64,000 bases of DNA from Thermostichus lividus PCC 6715 (lineage in GTDB: Bacteria > Cyanobacteriota > Cyanobacteriia > Thermosynechococcales > Thermosynechococcaceae). Positions 8,007 through 17,237 of the stretch are shown in pieces. Location of the stretch: assembly GCF_002754935.1 (NCBI RefSeq), contig NZ_CP018092.1, forward strand, positions 434,001 to 498,000, written 5' to 3'. The position numbers were made by a program, and so were the translations under genes. Every line of letters begins with the position of its first letter. The stretch's first letter is position 1. The notes beneath the pieces are model-generated. The model saw nothing but the letters and a program-made list of their open reading frames with translations, had not been told where the DNA came from and did no database searches.

Positions 8007-8729
8007 ATGTTTCTCAACCTCAAAGATATTATTCTGCTGCTGCACCCCATCCTTGCCTGCACCTTTGTCTTTCCGGTGATTGGCATCACCACCTTCTTTG
8101 CCTTGCAAACGCGTGAGCGGCGGCTGGCCACGAAATCAACAATTCCACCGACCGTGGGGTCGCTCCACGTTCAGTTGGGCAATCTGTTGGCGGCTGGAGT
8201 TGTCGGGATCACCCTCGTGGCTCTAGCCTACTCGGTGATCTTTGGCTTTCAGGGCTTTTTGATGCAAGCAGAAACTAATACCCTGCAGCCCCTCTCAGTC
8301 ATCTTAGTCGCCTTAATGTTTATCGTCACCATTGGGGCAACGGCGCTGCTGTACCGGGCGCAGTCGACGCTATGGCGGGGTGTGTTTGCCACCCTTTCCG
8401 GCATGGGGGTGGTGGTTCTAGCCTTTCAGCCCGGGGTGTTCCGGCGGGATGATGAGTGGTGGGCATCCCACTTTTACTTTGGTTTAGTGGCCGTTATGCT
8501 AATGATTTTTTCGGTGGCGATTGTCCGTGACATTTATCAAGATAGAACCCTAACGTGGCGACGCATTCACATGAGCCTGAATACCGTTGCCTTAGTGTTG
8601 TTTCTTTTGCAAGGCATTACCGGCACTCGCGATCTGCTGGAAATTCCCTTAAGCTGGCAAGCGCCAGTGGTGTATCAGTGTAATTTTGATGTCAATTCAC
8701 CGGACTTTAAGACCTGTCCGTCCCCCTAA
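8007..8729 (+). CDS. DUF4079 multi-pass membrane protein
   Basis: The protein of 240 residues has about six hydrophobic segments and the layout of the cyanobacterial DUF4079 family: LLHPILACTFVFPV at the N-terminus, conserved His residues in SLHVQLGN, SHFYFG and RRIHMSLN, and LLFLLQG-type text near the end. The spaced His residues suggest a cytochrome-b561-like haem fold, but that is inference; no function is established to my knowledge. It sits between lepB and uppP on the same strand. Confidence 0.8.
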   Translation: MFLNLKDIILLLHPILACTFVFPVIGITTFFALQTRERRLATKSTIPPTVGSLHVQLGNLLAAGVVGITLVALAYSVIFGFQGFLMQAETNTLQPLSVILVALMFIVTIGATALLYRAQSTLWRGVFATLSGMGVVVLAFQPGVFRRDDEWWASHFYFGLVAVMLMIFSVAIVRDIYQDRTLTWRRIHMSLNTVALVLFLLQGITGTRDLLEIPLSWQAPVVYQCNFDVNSPDFKTCPSP

Positions 8730-8749
8730 TGCCGATACAATACTACGGG

Positions 8750-8788
8750 TTGGCATCCTCCCGCTGTCTAAAAGGGGATGACCGGAGG
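8750..8788. repeat. Degenerate IS200/IS605 right-end-like sequence
   Basis: TTGGCATCCTCCCGC at 8750 resembles the TTGACATCCTCCCCGC right ends, with a weak CCTCCC/GGGGAT pairing after it. It ends in GACCGGAGGT, which also provides the GGAGG ribosome-binding site of uppP. The match is short and imperfect, so this may be coincidence. Confidence 0.35.
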
Positions 8789-8793
8789 TATGG

Positions 8794-9624
8794 ATGGCAG
8801 ATTGGGTAACATGGCTGCAAGCAATTGTTTTGGGACTGGTTCAGGGCATCACGGAGTTTTTGCCCATCAGCAGTACCGCTCATTTAATTCTGTTTAGTGA
8901 TGTATTGGGCTGGAAGGGCGTTTGGCACAAGACAGCACTGGATGCCATGCAGTTTGGTAGTGTCATTGCTGTGTTCTGGTACTTTTGGCCTGACCTTCGC
9001 CAAATTGTCATGGGTGCGTGGCAGGCATGGCAGCAAAAGGACTGGCAGCGGGATGAGTGGAAGCTCTTGATCGGCATTACTGTTGGTACGCTCCCTGCCT
9101 TAGGGGTGGGATTTATTTTGAAGCAAGCGAAGGTGGTGCTGGATACTCCAGAGATTATTGCCACCATGGCGATCACCATGGCAGTTCTGCTGGGGTTAGC
9201 CGAAAAATTCGGATCTCGCAAGCGCGCCTATCAGGACATTGGCATTTGGGATGGCATTCTGGTGGGCTGTGGCCAAGTCATCGCCCTGTTGCCGGGGGCA
9301 TCGCGATCGGGGTCAACCTTAACGACGGCGCTCTTTTTGGGGCTGAATCGGGAAACGGCGGCTCGTTTTTCTTTTTTACTGGGCATTCCCACCTTGACGA
9401 TCGCGACGTTGGTACAGGCCAAAGATGTGTTTGAGGAGGGCACCTTGTTTATTCCCCTACTGGTGGCCATTGTATCAAGCATGGTGTTTTCCTATTTAGC
9501 GATTGCTTGGCTCTTAAAATTTTTGCAGCGGCACTCAACGTGGGTGTTTATCTGGTACCGCATTGGGTTGGGGGTGGCCCTCTGGGGGGCGATCGCCCTC
9601 GGATCGCTACAGGCTGCCACTTAG
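8794..9624 (+). CDS. uppP: Undecaprenyl-diphosphatase
   Basis: This integral membrane phosphatase recycles undecaprenyl diphosphate, the lipid carrier for peptidoglycan and surface polysaccharides, and gives bacitracin tolerance. Both signature regions are present: GITEFLPISSTAHL (residues 18-31) with the catalytic Glu, and PGASRSG (167-173) with the catalytic Ser and Arg. About seven to eight hydrophobic segments and 276 residues match the BacA/UppP family. A GGAGG box lies just upstream of the ATG at 8794. Confidence 0.95.
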   Translation: MADWVTWLQAIVLGLVQGITEFLPISSTAHLILFSDVLGWKGVWHKTALDAMQFGSVIAVFWYFWPDLRQIVMGAWQAWQQKDWQRDEWKLLIGITVGTLPALGVGFILKQAKVVLDTPEIIATMAITMAVLLGLAEKFGSRKRAYQDIGIWDGILVGCGQVIALLPGASRSGSTLTTALFLGLNRETAARFSFLLGIPTLTIATLVQAKDVFEEGTLFIPLLVAIVSSMVFSYLAIAWLLKFLQRHSTWVFIWYRIGLGVALWGAIALGSLQAAT

Positions 9625-9813
9625 GAGGGGTTAATAAAAATTTAATTTAGCCTGTGGTCAAGATCACAGCAGAATCACGGATGTGTACTCATACTAAGGT
9701 ACGGGATCGTGGAGTATGGACTTAATATGCTGAGAGGCAGCGATCGGGTGTGCCATTTACCTCAGCACTGCTGGGGTTGTTAACTGTAAGATTACCAAGA
9801 GATTGTGTAGCCT

Positions 9814-10605
9814 ATGCCACTGCATACCCTCAACAGCGATAATGCCGAGTTAAAAACTTCGACCCTATCCTTACTACAGACCTATCAAGCAACACCAACA
9901 CTAGAACTGCGTAATCAACTGGTGCAGCTTAACCTAGGGTTAGTCCGCAAAGAAGCCTATCGCTGGGTGCAGTTCTCTCAGGAGAGCTTTGAGGACTTAA
10001 TGCAAATTGGCTGTATGGGCTTAATTCGGGCGATCGAGCGCTTTGACCCCAGTAAAGGGGTAGCTTTTAGCTCGTTTGCCATGCCCTATATCCGCGGTGA
10101 AATCCAGCACTACCTGCGGGATAAAAGCCCACAAATTCGTGTACCACGGCGATGGTACACCTTGCAGTACCAAGCCAAGCGCGTTAGCCAAGACCTGCGG
10201 CAACAACTCAACCGCTGTCCTACCGACAGTGAAATTGCCCATGCCCTTGAGGTACCCCTTGAAGAATGGGAAGCTGCCAAGTTAGCTACCTACCATGCCA
10301 CCCCTATCAGCTTGGATGCTCCCACGGTTGAAGGCGAGGACGAAGGAGCGTCCCTTGGCGATATTGTCCCTGACCAACGGTACCAAAGCTTTCAGTTAGC
10401 CCAAGAAGATCGGTTGCGTTTGCAGCAGTGCCTCCAGAAACTCGAAAGCCGCACCTGTCAGATTTTAGAGTTTGTCTTTCTCCACGATTTAAGCCAGAAA
10501 GAAACTGCTGAGCTACTCGGTTTAAGTGCCGTAACCGTATCTCGGCAAATTAAAAAAGGCCTGCGTGCGCTCCAGCAAATGATGGCAGTAGATGATAAAG
10601 AGTGA
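9814..10605 (+). CDS. sigF: Group 3 RNA polymerase sigma factor, SigF type
   Basis: This alternative sigma-70 family factor shows region 2 (LVQLNLGLVRKEAYRW, then EDLMQIGCMGLIRAIERFDP), region 3 (IRGEIQHYLRDKSPQIRVPRRW) and a region 4 helix-turn-helix (LSQKETAELLGLSAVTVSRQ). The length of 263 residues and the RVPRRWYTL segment fit the SigF/SigB-like group. In Synechocystis SigF controls pilus genes and motility and affects stress responses; that role is carried over by family. It stands alone, with no anti-sigma genes beside it. Confidence 0.88.
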   Translation: MPLHTLNSDNAELKTSTLSLLQTYQATPTLELRNQLVQLNLGLVRKEAYRWVQFSQESFEDLMQIGCMGLIRAIERFDPSKGVAFSSFAMPYIRGEIQHYLRDKSPQIRVPRRWYTLQYQAKRVSQDLRQQLNRCPTDSEIAHALEVPLEEWEAAKLATYHATPISLDAPTVEGEDEGASLGDIVPDQRYQSFQLAQEDRLRLQQCLQKLESRTCQILEFVFLHDLSQKETAELLGLSAVTVSRQIKKGLRALQQMMAVDDKE

Positions 10606-10644
10606 GTAATGCCAGCTAACCGCGATAGGTTTTATTCTGTTTGA

Positions 10645-10789
10645 GGCATTGCTGAATGTGGCTATGAATTGCCCCCATCCCCAACCCTTCTCCTTGGGGA
10701 GAAGGGAGCCAAGATTCTTGTTCCCTCTCCTTTGGGAGAGGGCGGCAAAAGACTCAAACCCGAAAATCATAGGTCTATTCAGCAACGCC
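10645..10789. mobile_element. Small MITE-like element with 13-bp terminal inverted repeats
   Basis: GGCATTGCTGAAT at 10645-10657 and ATTCAGCAACGCC at 10777-10789 are inverted copies with one mismatch. They enclose two strong hairpins: CCCTTCTCC/GGAGAAGGG and CCCTCTCC/GGAGAGGG, separated by about 20 bases. No coding capacity is visible. The GC-rich double-hairpin core is of a kind scattered through many cyanobacterial genomes. It lies between the convergent sigF and pmbA-like genes, where it may also terminate transcription. Confidence 0.6.
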
Positions 10790-10798
10790 AAAAGTGCG

Positions 10799-12154
10799 TC
10801 ACTCACCAGTAATCGCCAAGGGAGCAACCCAGACCTCAGGGCACATTCCATAGGGGGTAAATGCTGGCTCTGGCGCAAGGTAAAGAATCTGGTGCAGCAG
10901 GGTGCGAATGTCCCCAGCAACTGTGGCAGATTCAATGCTAATCGCGTCTCCATTCCGTAGGAGCCACCCATCAAAGGGTAAGGAAAACGAGCCTTGAAGA
11001 GCTTTGACCCCGGCGTGCAGGGCATGGAGTTCATCAATCCAGACAACGCCATCGGCGCGATCGCGCCGGTACTGAGCCGCCGTTGTCTGACCCGGCAGCA
11101 CATCGTAAAAATAGCCACTGACGGTGACTTTAGCGCCTAGGTTGGCATGACCTGTCGGTTGGCAGCCAAAGCGAACCGCCGTGCCCGCGCTGTGGTATAG
11201 CCCCGTAAGGCAACCTGCTTCAATTAAAGGAATGCGGCGAGTGGGGGTTCCTTCCCCATCAAATAACGGTTGACCAATATTGTGGGGGTGGCGGGCATCG
11301 TCGTAAATCGTTAGCAGTGGCGCAGCGATCGCCTGGTGGAGAGAATCAGGACTCGACAGGCTTTGACGATCAAGGATATTTTGAGCATTGAATAGGTTAG
11401 AAAAGGCATTGAGCAAACTCAAAAAGGCTTGAGGCGAAAAAAGCACTGGGTACTGCCCCGATGGAATAGGGGCATAGTCAAGATGACGAATGGTTTTGTC
11501 CGCCACTTCTTCAATGCAGCCGTTAATATCTAATTGCTCGAGATCGGCGCTGAGGCGCATGGCACCAGCGCTACGGGGCTTACGACCTGCTTCCTCGGTT
11601 TTGCTGTAAAGGTAGAGAGTCGTCGTTGTAGTGCGTTGCTGGCGATTGGCGCCATCGCTGTTGAGATAAAACCGCTCTGTGCATCGCTGGCTAAGGCCGT
11701 TGTAGGGCACACTGGCGATCGCCGGGTGGCGGCCAAGAAGTTCCTGCTCAGCAGCAATCAGGTGATCCAAAAGCATTTTGGCAGGGGCGAGGGGCTGTGC
11801 CTCTGGCAGCGATAGTTCCGCAAGGGGTGCCGTTGCCAGTGGGCTAAAGTCTGGAATATGCTCATCTACCCCAAACTCGCTGGCTTCCAGCGCCATGCCT
11901 AGAGCCGTTTCTAGCCCCTGATCATCCAATTGGGTAGTACTGGTGACCCCCAAGCGACCTGCAGCATTCCAGACCCGCACCGTAATGCCAGATCGCTGGG
12001 ATGCCTTGACTTGCTTCGGCTCCCCTTGCTGCACCTGAACGCTCACTTCATCAACGTGGGCACCGCCTAGATCAAATTTGCGAATGCCTAACCGCTGGGC
12101 GATCGCCGTTGTTCGTTGTTGTAGGGTCACGTTAGGAGTAAGCGTGGCAGTCAT
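10799..12154 (-). CDS. TldD/PmbA-family protein, TldE (PmbA) subunit type
   Basis: TldD and TldE form a heterodimeric metalloprotease that trims unfolded peptides and modified peptide precursors. This protein of about 451 residues has the PmbA-type layout: the N-terminal EVSVQVQQGEPKQVKASQRSG region, the central Y-x-F-x-S-D-G-like stretch (RFYLNSDGANRQ) and the C-terminal barrel-like domain ending PEVWVAPLAITGE. I see no HExxxH zinc motif, so it is the TldE-like partner; the tldD gene is not in this window. The longer frame starts at a TTG (12175); the ATG at 12154 is preferred. Confidence 0.85.
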   Translation of the reverse strand: MTATLTPNVTLQQRTTAIAQRLGIRKFDLGGAHVDEVSVQVQQGEPKQVKASQRSGITVRVWNAAGRLGVTSTTQLDDQGLETALGMALEASEFGVDEHIPDFSPLATAPLAELSLPEAQPLAPAKMLLDHLIAAEQELLGRHPAIASVPYNGLSQRCTERFYLNSDGANRQQRTTTTTLYLYSKTEEAGRKPRSAGAMRLSADLEQLDINGCIEEVADKTIRHLDYAPIPSGQYPVLFSPQAFLSLLNAFSNLFNAQNILDRQSLSSPDSLHQAIAAPLLTIYDDARHPHNIGQPLFDGEGTPTRRIPLIEAGCLTGLYHSAGTAVRFGCQPTGHANLGAKVTVSGYFYDVLPGQTTAAQYRRDRADGVVWIDELHALHAGVKALQGSFSLPFDGWLLRNGDAISIESATVAGDIRTLLHQILYLAPEPAFTPYGMCPEVWVAPLAITGE

Positions 12155-12257
12155 GGCAGTGCTAAATTTTAGCAATTGTAATTGTTAATTTATATTACCA
12201 AAAATCGCGGCTTCTCACCAGCCACAGTAAATCGCCGCAGGCAACGCATTTAGCACC

Positions 12258-13517
12258 TTAAGCAGGCCGAGGTTGAGTACGATGCCGCGCTAGCACCTCC
12301 TCATACACCGCAAGGTACTGCTTTGCTACCACCGGATAGGCAAACTCCCGAACTGCAAACGCCCGGGCATTTGCGCAAAGTTGAGCGTGACGATACGAGT
12401 CCTCAATCACCCATTGAATGCCGTGAGCCAAATCAGCCGCGTCAAAAGGAGTGGCCAAATAACCCGTTTGCTGATGAGTCACAATATCTGGTAAGCCACC
12501 AACCGCAAAGGCGACAACAGGTGTACCACATGCAATCGATTCAATGGCTGTATTGGGTAGGTTATCCTGACGGGACGGAACAACCATCACATCCGCGGCA
12601 CTATACAATATTCGCAAACTAACATCATCATAGAGGTGTCCTGCATAATGAGTAGGAAACCCAAGATCTGGCGGTTGTTGTGGTTGACGCTCACCAAAAA
12701 CAAGCAGTTCTAACCCAGACACGTTAACCTGTAGAGACTGCAACGCCGCCTGCAATAGGTCAAATCCCTTGCGCGGATCACGAGTGCCCCCTACTGCCCC
12801 AAATAGCACTAAGGGAACCTCCAGCGGTAAATTAAGTAGCTTACGTGCCAACTCACGGTTTAGCGGCTGCCAAGCTTCCGTATCGATGGGGTTAGGAATC
12901 ACAGTAACTGGCCAATCGTGCATCAAAGCACTCTGACGGACACACGCCGCCAGCCACTGACTAGGGGTCACGATTTGGATGGGATGTTTCCAGTGTTTGC
13001 GTTTACGCTCCCATGTCCAGCGATTGAGGTCAACGCCGCGTTCATAGGCTGGACGATTATTGGCGCGATAGCCCTCTTGCCAGCGCCGATCTTCTGCGTA
13101 GTGCTCTGCCCCGCAAAATGCCCACATATCATGAAGCGTCCAGACCAGAGGTTTTTGCAAGCGGCCAATGTCAGCCACTGAAAGCATTTCATTTTGTACC
13201 CAGTGCAAGTGCACTAGATCTGCCTCACAGGTGTTTAAGCGCCGTAACCGACCGGAAGGAAAGATGGATGGGGAATGAAGAACTGGGTTGTCGGTGCGCA
13301 ACAGGCGGGTGGCTAAACTACCCAGATGAGGTCGCAGCACCACCCATGCCTTGGTAATTTTGCTGTTTGGTGCTTGAACTGTCCAATCCCCAGATATAGC
13401 AACATCAGTCATTAACCTAGAATCCACGTCTGCCGTGCGCAAAGCACAGTGGATACGATAGGCAGCACGAGCAGCTCCACCAACGATGTCTGAGTGGTTG
13501 AGGTGGAAGACGTGCAT
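12258..13517 (-). CDS. Family 4 glycosyltransferase
   Basis: This GT-B fold glycosyltransferase of 419 residues starts with MHVFHLNHSDIVGGAARAAY, the acceptor-side motif of GT4 enzymes that begin with GGAARAA. The donor-binding domain has VFGAVGGTRDPRKGFDLL, and the E-x7-E-like signature is in VVPSRQDNLPNTAIESIACGTPVVAF. It probably adds a sugar to a cell-surface polysaccharide or lipid; the sugar is unknown. No other polysaccharide gene adjoins it, and the 650 bases upstream lack conserved genes, which could mean that the gene was acquired on its own. Confidence 0.88.
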   Translation of the reverse strand: MHVFHLNHSDIVGGAARAAYRIHCALRTADVDSRLMTDVAISGDWTVQAPNSKITKAWVVLRPHLGSLATRLLRTDNPVLHSPSIFPSGRLRRLNTCEADLVHLHWVQNEMLSVADIGRLQKPLVWTLHDMWAFCGAEHYAEDRRWQEGYRANNRPAYERGVDLNRWTWERKRKHWKHPIQIVTPSQWLAACVRQSALMHDWPVTVIPNPIDTEAWQPLNRELARKLLNLPLEVPLVLFGAVGGTRDPRKGFDLLQAALQSLQVNVSGLELLVFGERQPQQPPDLGFPTHYAGHLYDDVSLRILYSAADVMVVPSRQDNLPNTAIESIACGTPVVAFAVGGLPDIVTHQQTGYLATPFDAADLAHGIQWVIEDSYRHAQLCANARAFAVREFAYPVVAKQYLAVYEEVLARHRTQPRPA

Positions 13518-14163
13518 GCTTATGGTTGGTATTTGAATTCAACAAGCAGAGTATGACCAGGTAGCAGCCTACGTAAGCCCATGCGCAAAGTTAACTGCAA
13601 AGGGAAGGTCGTCGGTGGGAGTGTCAATATCATAGAGTAAAGATACTTAAAAGGTTATAGTGCCCCCAAGATATTTTGAGTTCACTCTTCATAATTGAAG
13701 AAATTTTCTTGCTCTTAACACTGTAACTTAAGGCAGTTTTTACATACAAGGCTCATTGAGGTTTGTTAAGCCACTACAGGACTGAAATACTAGGAATACA
13801 GAGAGCAGACTACACTGAAATACTAGGGATACAGAGAGCAGACTACACCGACGCATTCACTAGGTTTTCATTAGGTTTTCATTCACTAGACTTTATGGCG
13901 CATGGGTATGGTGGCCTACTAGGGGCAGAGCGGTTCATAGTGACGAAGGGTACAGCATAGATGCTCAGTGCCAGAGAATTTCGGTCGTCCGTTTTGCAGA
14001 GCTTGAAGCAGGGATGCCCCAACCTGCTATGCTGCAATTGATCTAGATGTGCGGCAGGACTATGGTGCGTTCACTATCTCTGTGGCGTTCTCTGGACGGC
14101 ATAGAGACCTTGATCATACCTCCCATCGTGTTTGCTGCCTTTGAACGTGATGATGGTTAGCGG
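13518..14163. other. Gene-poor stretch between glycosyltransferase and hisG
   Basis: No conserved gene is recognised. The stretch is AT-rich at first, then holds a 33-base tandem repeat (listed separately) inside a 65-residue TTG-started frame at 13763-13960 that resembles nothing I know. A 32-codon frame at 14062-14160 (ATG, then VRSLSLWRSLDGIETLI) ends three bases before hisG and could be a leader peptide or chance. The promoter of hisG must lie here. Confidence 0.4.
13781..13846. repeat. Two tandem 33-bp repeat units
   Basis: The unit begins ACTGAAATACTAGG and ends GCAGACTAC. It is present at 13781-13813 and 13814-13846 with a single base difference. Because 33 is divisible by three, the short frame through it repeats TEILGIQRADY twice. 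A second small duplication (AGGTTTTCATT twice) follows at about 13862-13883. Confidence 0.85.
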
Positions 14164-14823
14164 ATGTTAACGATTGCTCTGCCCAAAGGTGCTCTCTTAA
14201 AAGAGAGCATTGCCTACTTTCAGCAGGTGGGCTTAAATTTTGATGCGCTGTTAGAACCGGATAATCGTCAGCTACAGGTCGTTTCCCGCGATGGTGTGGC
14301 GCGTGCCTTGCTAGTACGTGCCCAAGATGTGCCGGTGTATGTGCAGTACGGTCAAGCGCAGTTGGGTATTGTGGGTTACGATGTTCTGCGGGAGAAGACT
14401 CCCCATGTTGCCCAATTAGCAGATCTGGGTTTTGGGCGATGTCGCCTGTCAGTGGCTGTGAAGGCCACTAGCCCTTATCGCAGTGCCCGTGATTTACCGC
14501 CCCATTGCCGAGTGGCTTCAAAATTTGTTCGCTGCGCCAATGCCTTTTTCCAAGAGTTAGATGTACCAGTGGATATTGTGCCCCTCTACGGTTCTGTGGA
14601 ACTTGGACCGCTGACCGGCATGGCGGAGGCTATTGTGGATCTGGTGTCCACCGGGCGCACTCTCAAGGAAAATGGATTGGTGGAACTCGAGCAAATTTTT
14701 ACTAGCACGGCCTACCTGATTGCTCACCCCCGTAGCTATCGCCTCAATATCGCTGGCCTAGGACACTATGTGAAGTGTCTTGAAGGCTATCGGAATCGCA
14801 TGGAGGGCAGGGCCTCCGCGTAA
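14164..14823 (+). CDS. hisG: ATP phosphoribosyltransferase, short form
   Basis: This enzyme makes the first step of histidine synthesis, joining ATP and phosphoribosyl diphosphate. The protein is 219 residues, the length of the short HisG_S form that lacks the C-terminal regulatory domain and needs the HisZ subunit. Recognisable motifs are [11 protein letters not shown] at the start, LGIVGYDVL in the middle and the PRPP-binding [18 protein letters not shown] near residue 157. hisZ is not in this window, which is normal for cyanobacteria with scattered his genes. Confidence 0.95.
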   Translation: MLTIALPKGALLKESIAYFQQVGLNFDALLEPDNRQLQVVSRDGVARALLVRAQDVPVYVQYGQAQLGIVGYDVLREKTPHVAQLADLGFGRCRLSVAVKATSPYRSARDLPPHCRVASKFVRCANAFFQELDVPVDIVPLYGSVELGPLTGMAEAIVDLVSTGRTLKENGLVELEQIFTSTAYLIAHPRSYRLNIAGLGHYVKCLEGYRNRMEGRASA

Positions 14824-14972
14824 TTCTCAACACAGCGCTTGGCAGGGTTTGCAGGCTGTCCGTTAGGCATCCTATGACAATTTTTAGCCAAGGCTTGCGT
14901 TTTGTTAAAAATCCGATAACCTAGTTCGTAAAACAAAACATTTTTATACGTCATTGGCGTAGGTGTGTGGTG

Positions 14973-15281
14973 ATGAGTGAGTGGCGCAAAATGGAGTGGA
15001 CGATGGATGAGCAGGAGTGGCGGGCGATCGCCAACTCCCGCAGTCAGATCGAGCAATCGTGGCGTACCAGTTCGCAGTCGCCCGTGATAAATCATTTAGG
15101 TCATTTACGGGCTGCAAAAATACACTCGGCATCGGTTCCTCGGGTTCCGCGTCGCGCTGTCGAACCCATTGGTATCCAGCCATGGCAGGCTGAGTTTACC
15201 CAACAGCGATTTCGTACCCGGACACCGCTCCCCTTGAAACGTCCGCAGGTGGAACTCCCGCAGTTTGCCACCCGTCGTTAA
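14973..15281 (+). CDS. Small hypothetical protein upstream of glmS
   Basis: I do not recognise this protein. From the ATG at 14973 it has about 102 residues, is rich in Arg, Gln, Trp and Pro, and has no membrane segment or signal peptide. The C-terminal half is strongly basic (QQRFRTRTPLPLKRPQ). It ends 29 bases before glmS on the same strand, so the two could be cotranscribed. A competing frame exists on the minus strand (14944-15183), and neither shows a known domain. The plus-strand frame is preferred for its position and length. Confidence 0.45.
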   Translation: MSEWRKMEWTMDEQEWRAIANSRSQIEQSWRTSSQSPVINHLGHLRAAKIHSASVPRVPRRAVEPIGIQPWQAEFTQQRFRTRTPLPLKRPQVELPQFATRR

Positions 15282-15310
15282 CGTCCTCACAACTCATAGA
15301 GAGGTTTGCT

Positions 15311-17191
15311 ATGTGTGGCATTGTTGGCTACATCGGTCCACAGCGGGCAGCGGAGGTGCTGCTACAGGGCTTGCAAAAGCTCGAATATCGTGGCTACGAT
15401 TCGGCGGGCATTGCCACCCTTAGTGAAGGTGAACTTCTATGTGTGCGCGCCAAGGGTAAGCTCCACAATCTTGCGGAAAAAGTTCAGCAACTCGAAATTC
15501 TGGCTCATGTTGGCATTGGCCACACCCGCTGGGCAACCCATGGCAAACCAGAGGAGCACAACGCTCACCCCCATCGGGATAGTCGCGATCGCCTTGCGGT
15601 GGTGCAAAACGGCATCATTGAAAATTACCGCGAATTGCGGCAACAGTTGCAGGAGCGAGGGCACCTCTTTCGCTCGGAAACCGACACAGAAGTTATTCCC
15701 CATTTAATTTCGGAGTATTTACCTGCCACTCCTCAGCCCAATGGGTTGCTGGAGGCGGTACAGAAGGCCGTGCAAGAGTTAGAAGGGGCGTTTGCGATCG
15801 CCGTTATTTGCGCCGACTATCCCGATGAACTGATCGTAGCGCGGCAGCAAGCTCCCCTCGTCATTGGCTTTGGCCAAGGGGAGTTTTTCTGCGCCTCCGA
15901 TACTCCCGCCATTATTCCCTATACTCGCGCGGTACTGCCCCTAGAAAATGGTGAACTGGCGCGATTGACCCCCACTGGGGTTGAAGTCTATGACTTTGCT
16001 GGCCAGCGTCTGCGCAAAACCCCTCGCACCCTGAACTGGAACCCCGTCATGGTGGAGAAACAGGGCTTTAAGCACTATATGCTCAAGGAAATCTATGAGC
16101 AACCCGGTGTGGTGCGCACTTGTTTAGAGGTGTATCTGCGCCCTGAGTGGGAGCCGCAAGCGCCCTATAGTCCGGTGCAACTAGGGTTGGCACCTGCGGT
16201 TCTCGCTGACCTTGAGTTCATTCAAATTGTTGCCTGTGGTACTAGTTGGCACGCCAGCCTTGTCGGCAAATACCTGCTGGAGCAGTTAGCCAACATTCCC
16301 ACGAGTGTGCAGTACGCCTCGGAGTTTCGCTATGCGCCGCCACCGCTGCTGCCCAACACCTTGACCATTGGGGTGACCCAATCCGGTGAGACGGCGGATA
16401 CCCTAGCTGCCCTAGAAATGGAGCTGAGCCGACGGCAGGGGCTAGAGCCGCCGTTGAGTGCGCGGCTATTGGGCATTACCAACCGCCCTGAAAGCACCTT
16501 GGGGCAGTTAGTCCCCGCCATTATTGATACCCATGCAGGCATTGAAATTGGCGTTGCTGCAACGAAAACCTTTGTGGCTCAACTCATGGCCTTTTACTTG
16601 CTGTCGCTGGAGTTGGCATGGCAGCGGCAGACCCTAGGGGGCGATCGCCTCGCTGAACTGGTGGCTGGCCTACGGCAGCTACCGGCGCAAATTGAACTGA
16701 TTTTAGAAAGCCAAGAGCGTTATATCGAAGCGCTGTCCCACGACTTTTCGGACACCCAAGACTTTATCTTTTTAGGGCGTGGCATTAACTTCCCTATTGC
16801 CCTAGAAGGTGCCCTTAAACTCAAGGAAATTAGCTACATCCATGCTGAGGGTTATCCCGCCGGAGAGATGAAACATGGCCCCATTGCCCTGCTGGATGCT
16901 AAAGTCCCCGTGGTCACGATCGCCATGCCTGGGAGTGTGTTTGAAAAGGTACTCTCTAATGCCCAAGAAGCCCGCGCCCGGGATGCCCGCTTAATTGGCG
17001 TTACCCCCATGGCAGAGGTTGAAGCACAGCACACCTTTGATGATCTATTGCCCGTGCCGGAGGTGGATGAACTTCTCTCGCCAATTTTAACGGTGATTCC
17101 GCTGCAATTGCTGGCGTACCATATTGCGGCGCGGCGCGGCTTAGATGTGGATCAACCTCGCAACTTAGCCAAGTCGGTCACAGTGGAGTAG
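15311..17191 (+). CDS. glmS: Glutamine-fructose-6-phosphate aminotransferase (isomerising)
   Basis: This enzyme makes glucosamine-6-phosphate from fructose-6-phosphate and glutamine, the entry to peptidoglycan and lipopolysaccharide amino sugars. The N-terminal Ntn glutaminase begins MCGIVGYIG, with Cys as residue 1 after Met removal. Two SIS domains follow, with CGTSWHASLVGKY and TQSGETADT in the first and FLGRGINFPIALEGALKLKEISYIHAEGY in the second. The C-terminus DQPRNLAKSVTVE is the standard ending. It is full length (626 residues). I see no glmS ribozyme in the short upstream space. Confidence 0.97.
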   Translation: MCGIVGYIGPQRAAEVLLQGLQKLEYRGYDSAGIATLSEGELLCVRAKGKLHNLAEKVQQLEILAHVGIGHTRWATHGKPEEHNAHPHRDSRDRLAVVQNGIIENYRELRQQLQERGHLFRSETDTEVIPHLISEYLPATPQPNGLLEAVQKAVQELEGAFAIAVICADYPDELIVARQQAPLVIGFGQGEFFCASDTPAIIPYTRAVLPLENGELARLTPTGVEVYDFAGQRLRKTPRTLNWNPVMVEKQGFKHYMLKEIYEQPGVVRTCLEVYLRPEWEPQAPYSPVQLGLAPAVLADLEFIQIVACGTSWHASLVGKYLLEQLANIPTSVQYASEFRYAPPPLLPNTLTIGVTQSGETADTLAALEMELSRRQGLEPPLSARLLGITNRPESTLGQLVPAIIDTHAGIEIGVAATKTFVAQLMAFYLLSLELAWQRQTLGGDRLAELVAGLRQLPAQIELILESQERYIEALSHDFSDTQDFIFLGRGINFPIALEGALKLKEISYIHAEGYPAGEMKHGPIALLDAKVPVVTIAMPGSVFEKVLSNAQEARARDARLIGVTPMAEVEAQHTFDDLLPVPEVDELLSPILTVIPLQLLAYHIAARRGLDVDQPRNLAKSVTVE

Positions 17192-17237
17192 GTGGAATCG
17201 CGCTAGGCTAGTAAATGCACCTCTGGGACTGGAATGC

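Noticed and set aside
14062-14160. 32-codon frame immediately before hisG as a histidine leader peptide
   Set aside because: It contains no run of His codons and no attenuator hairpins follow; it is mentioned only in the description of the gap.
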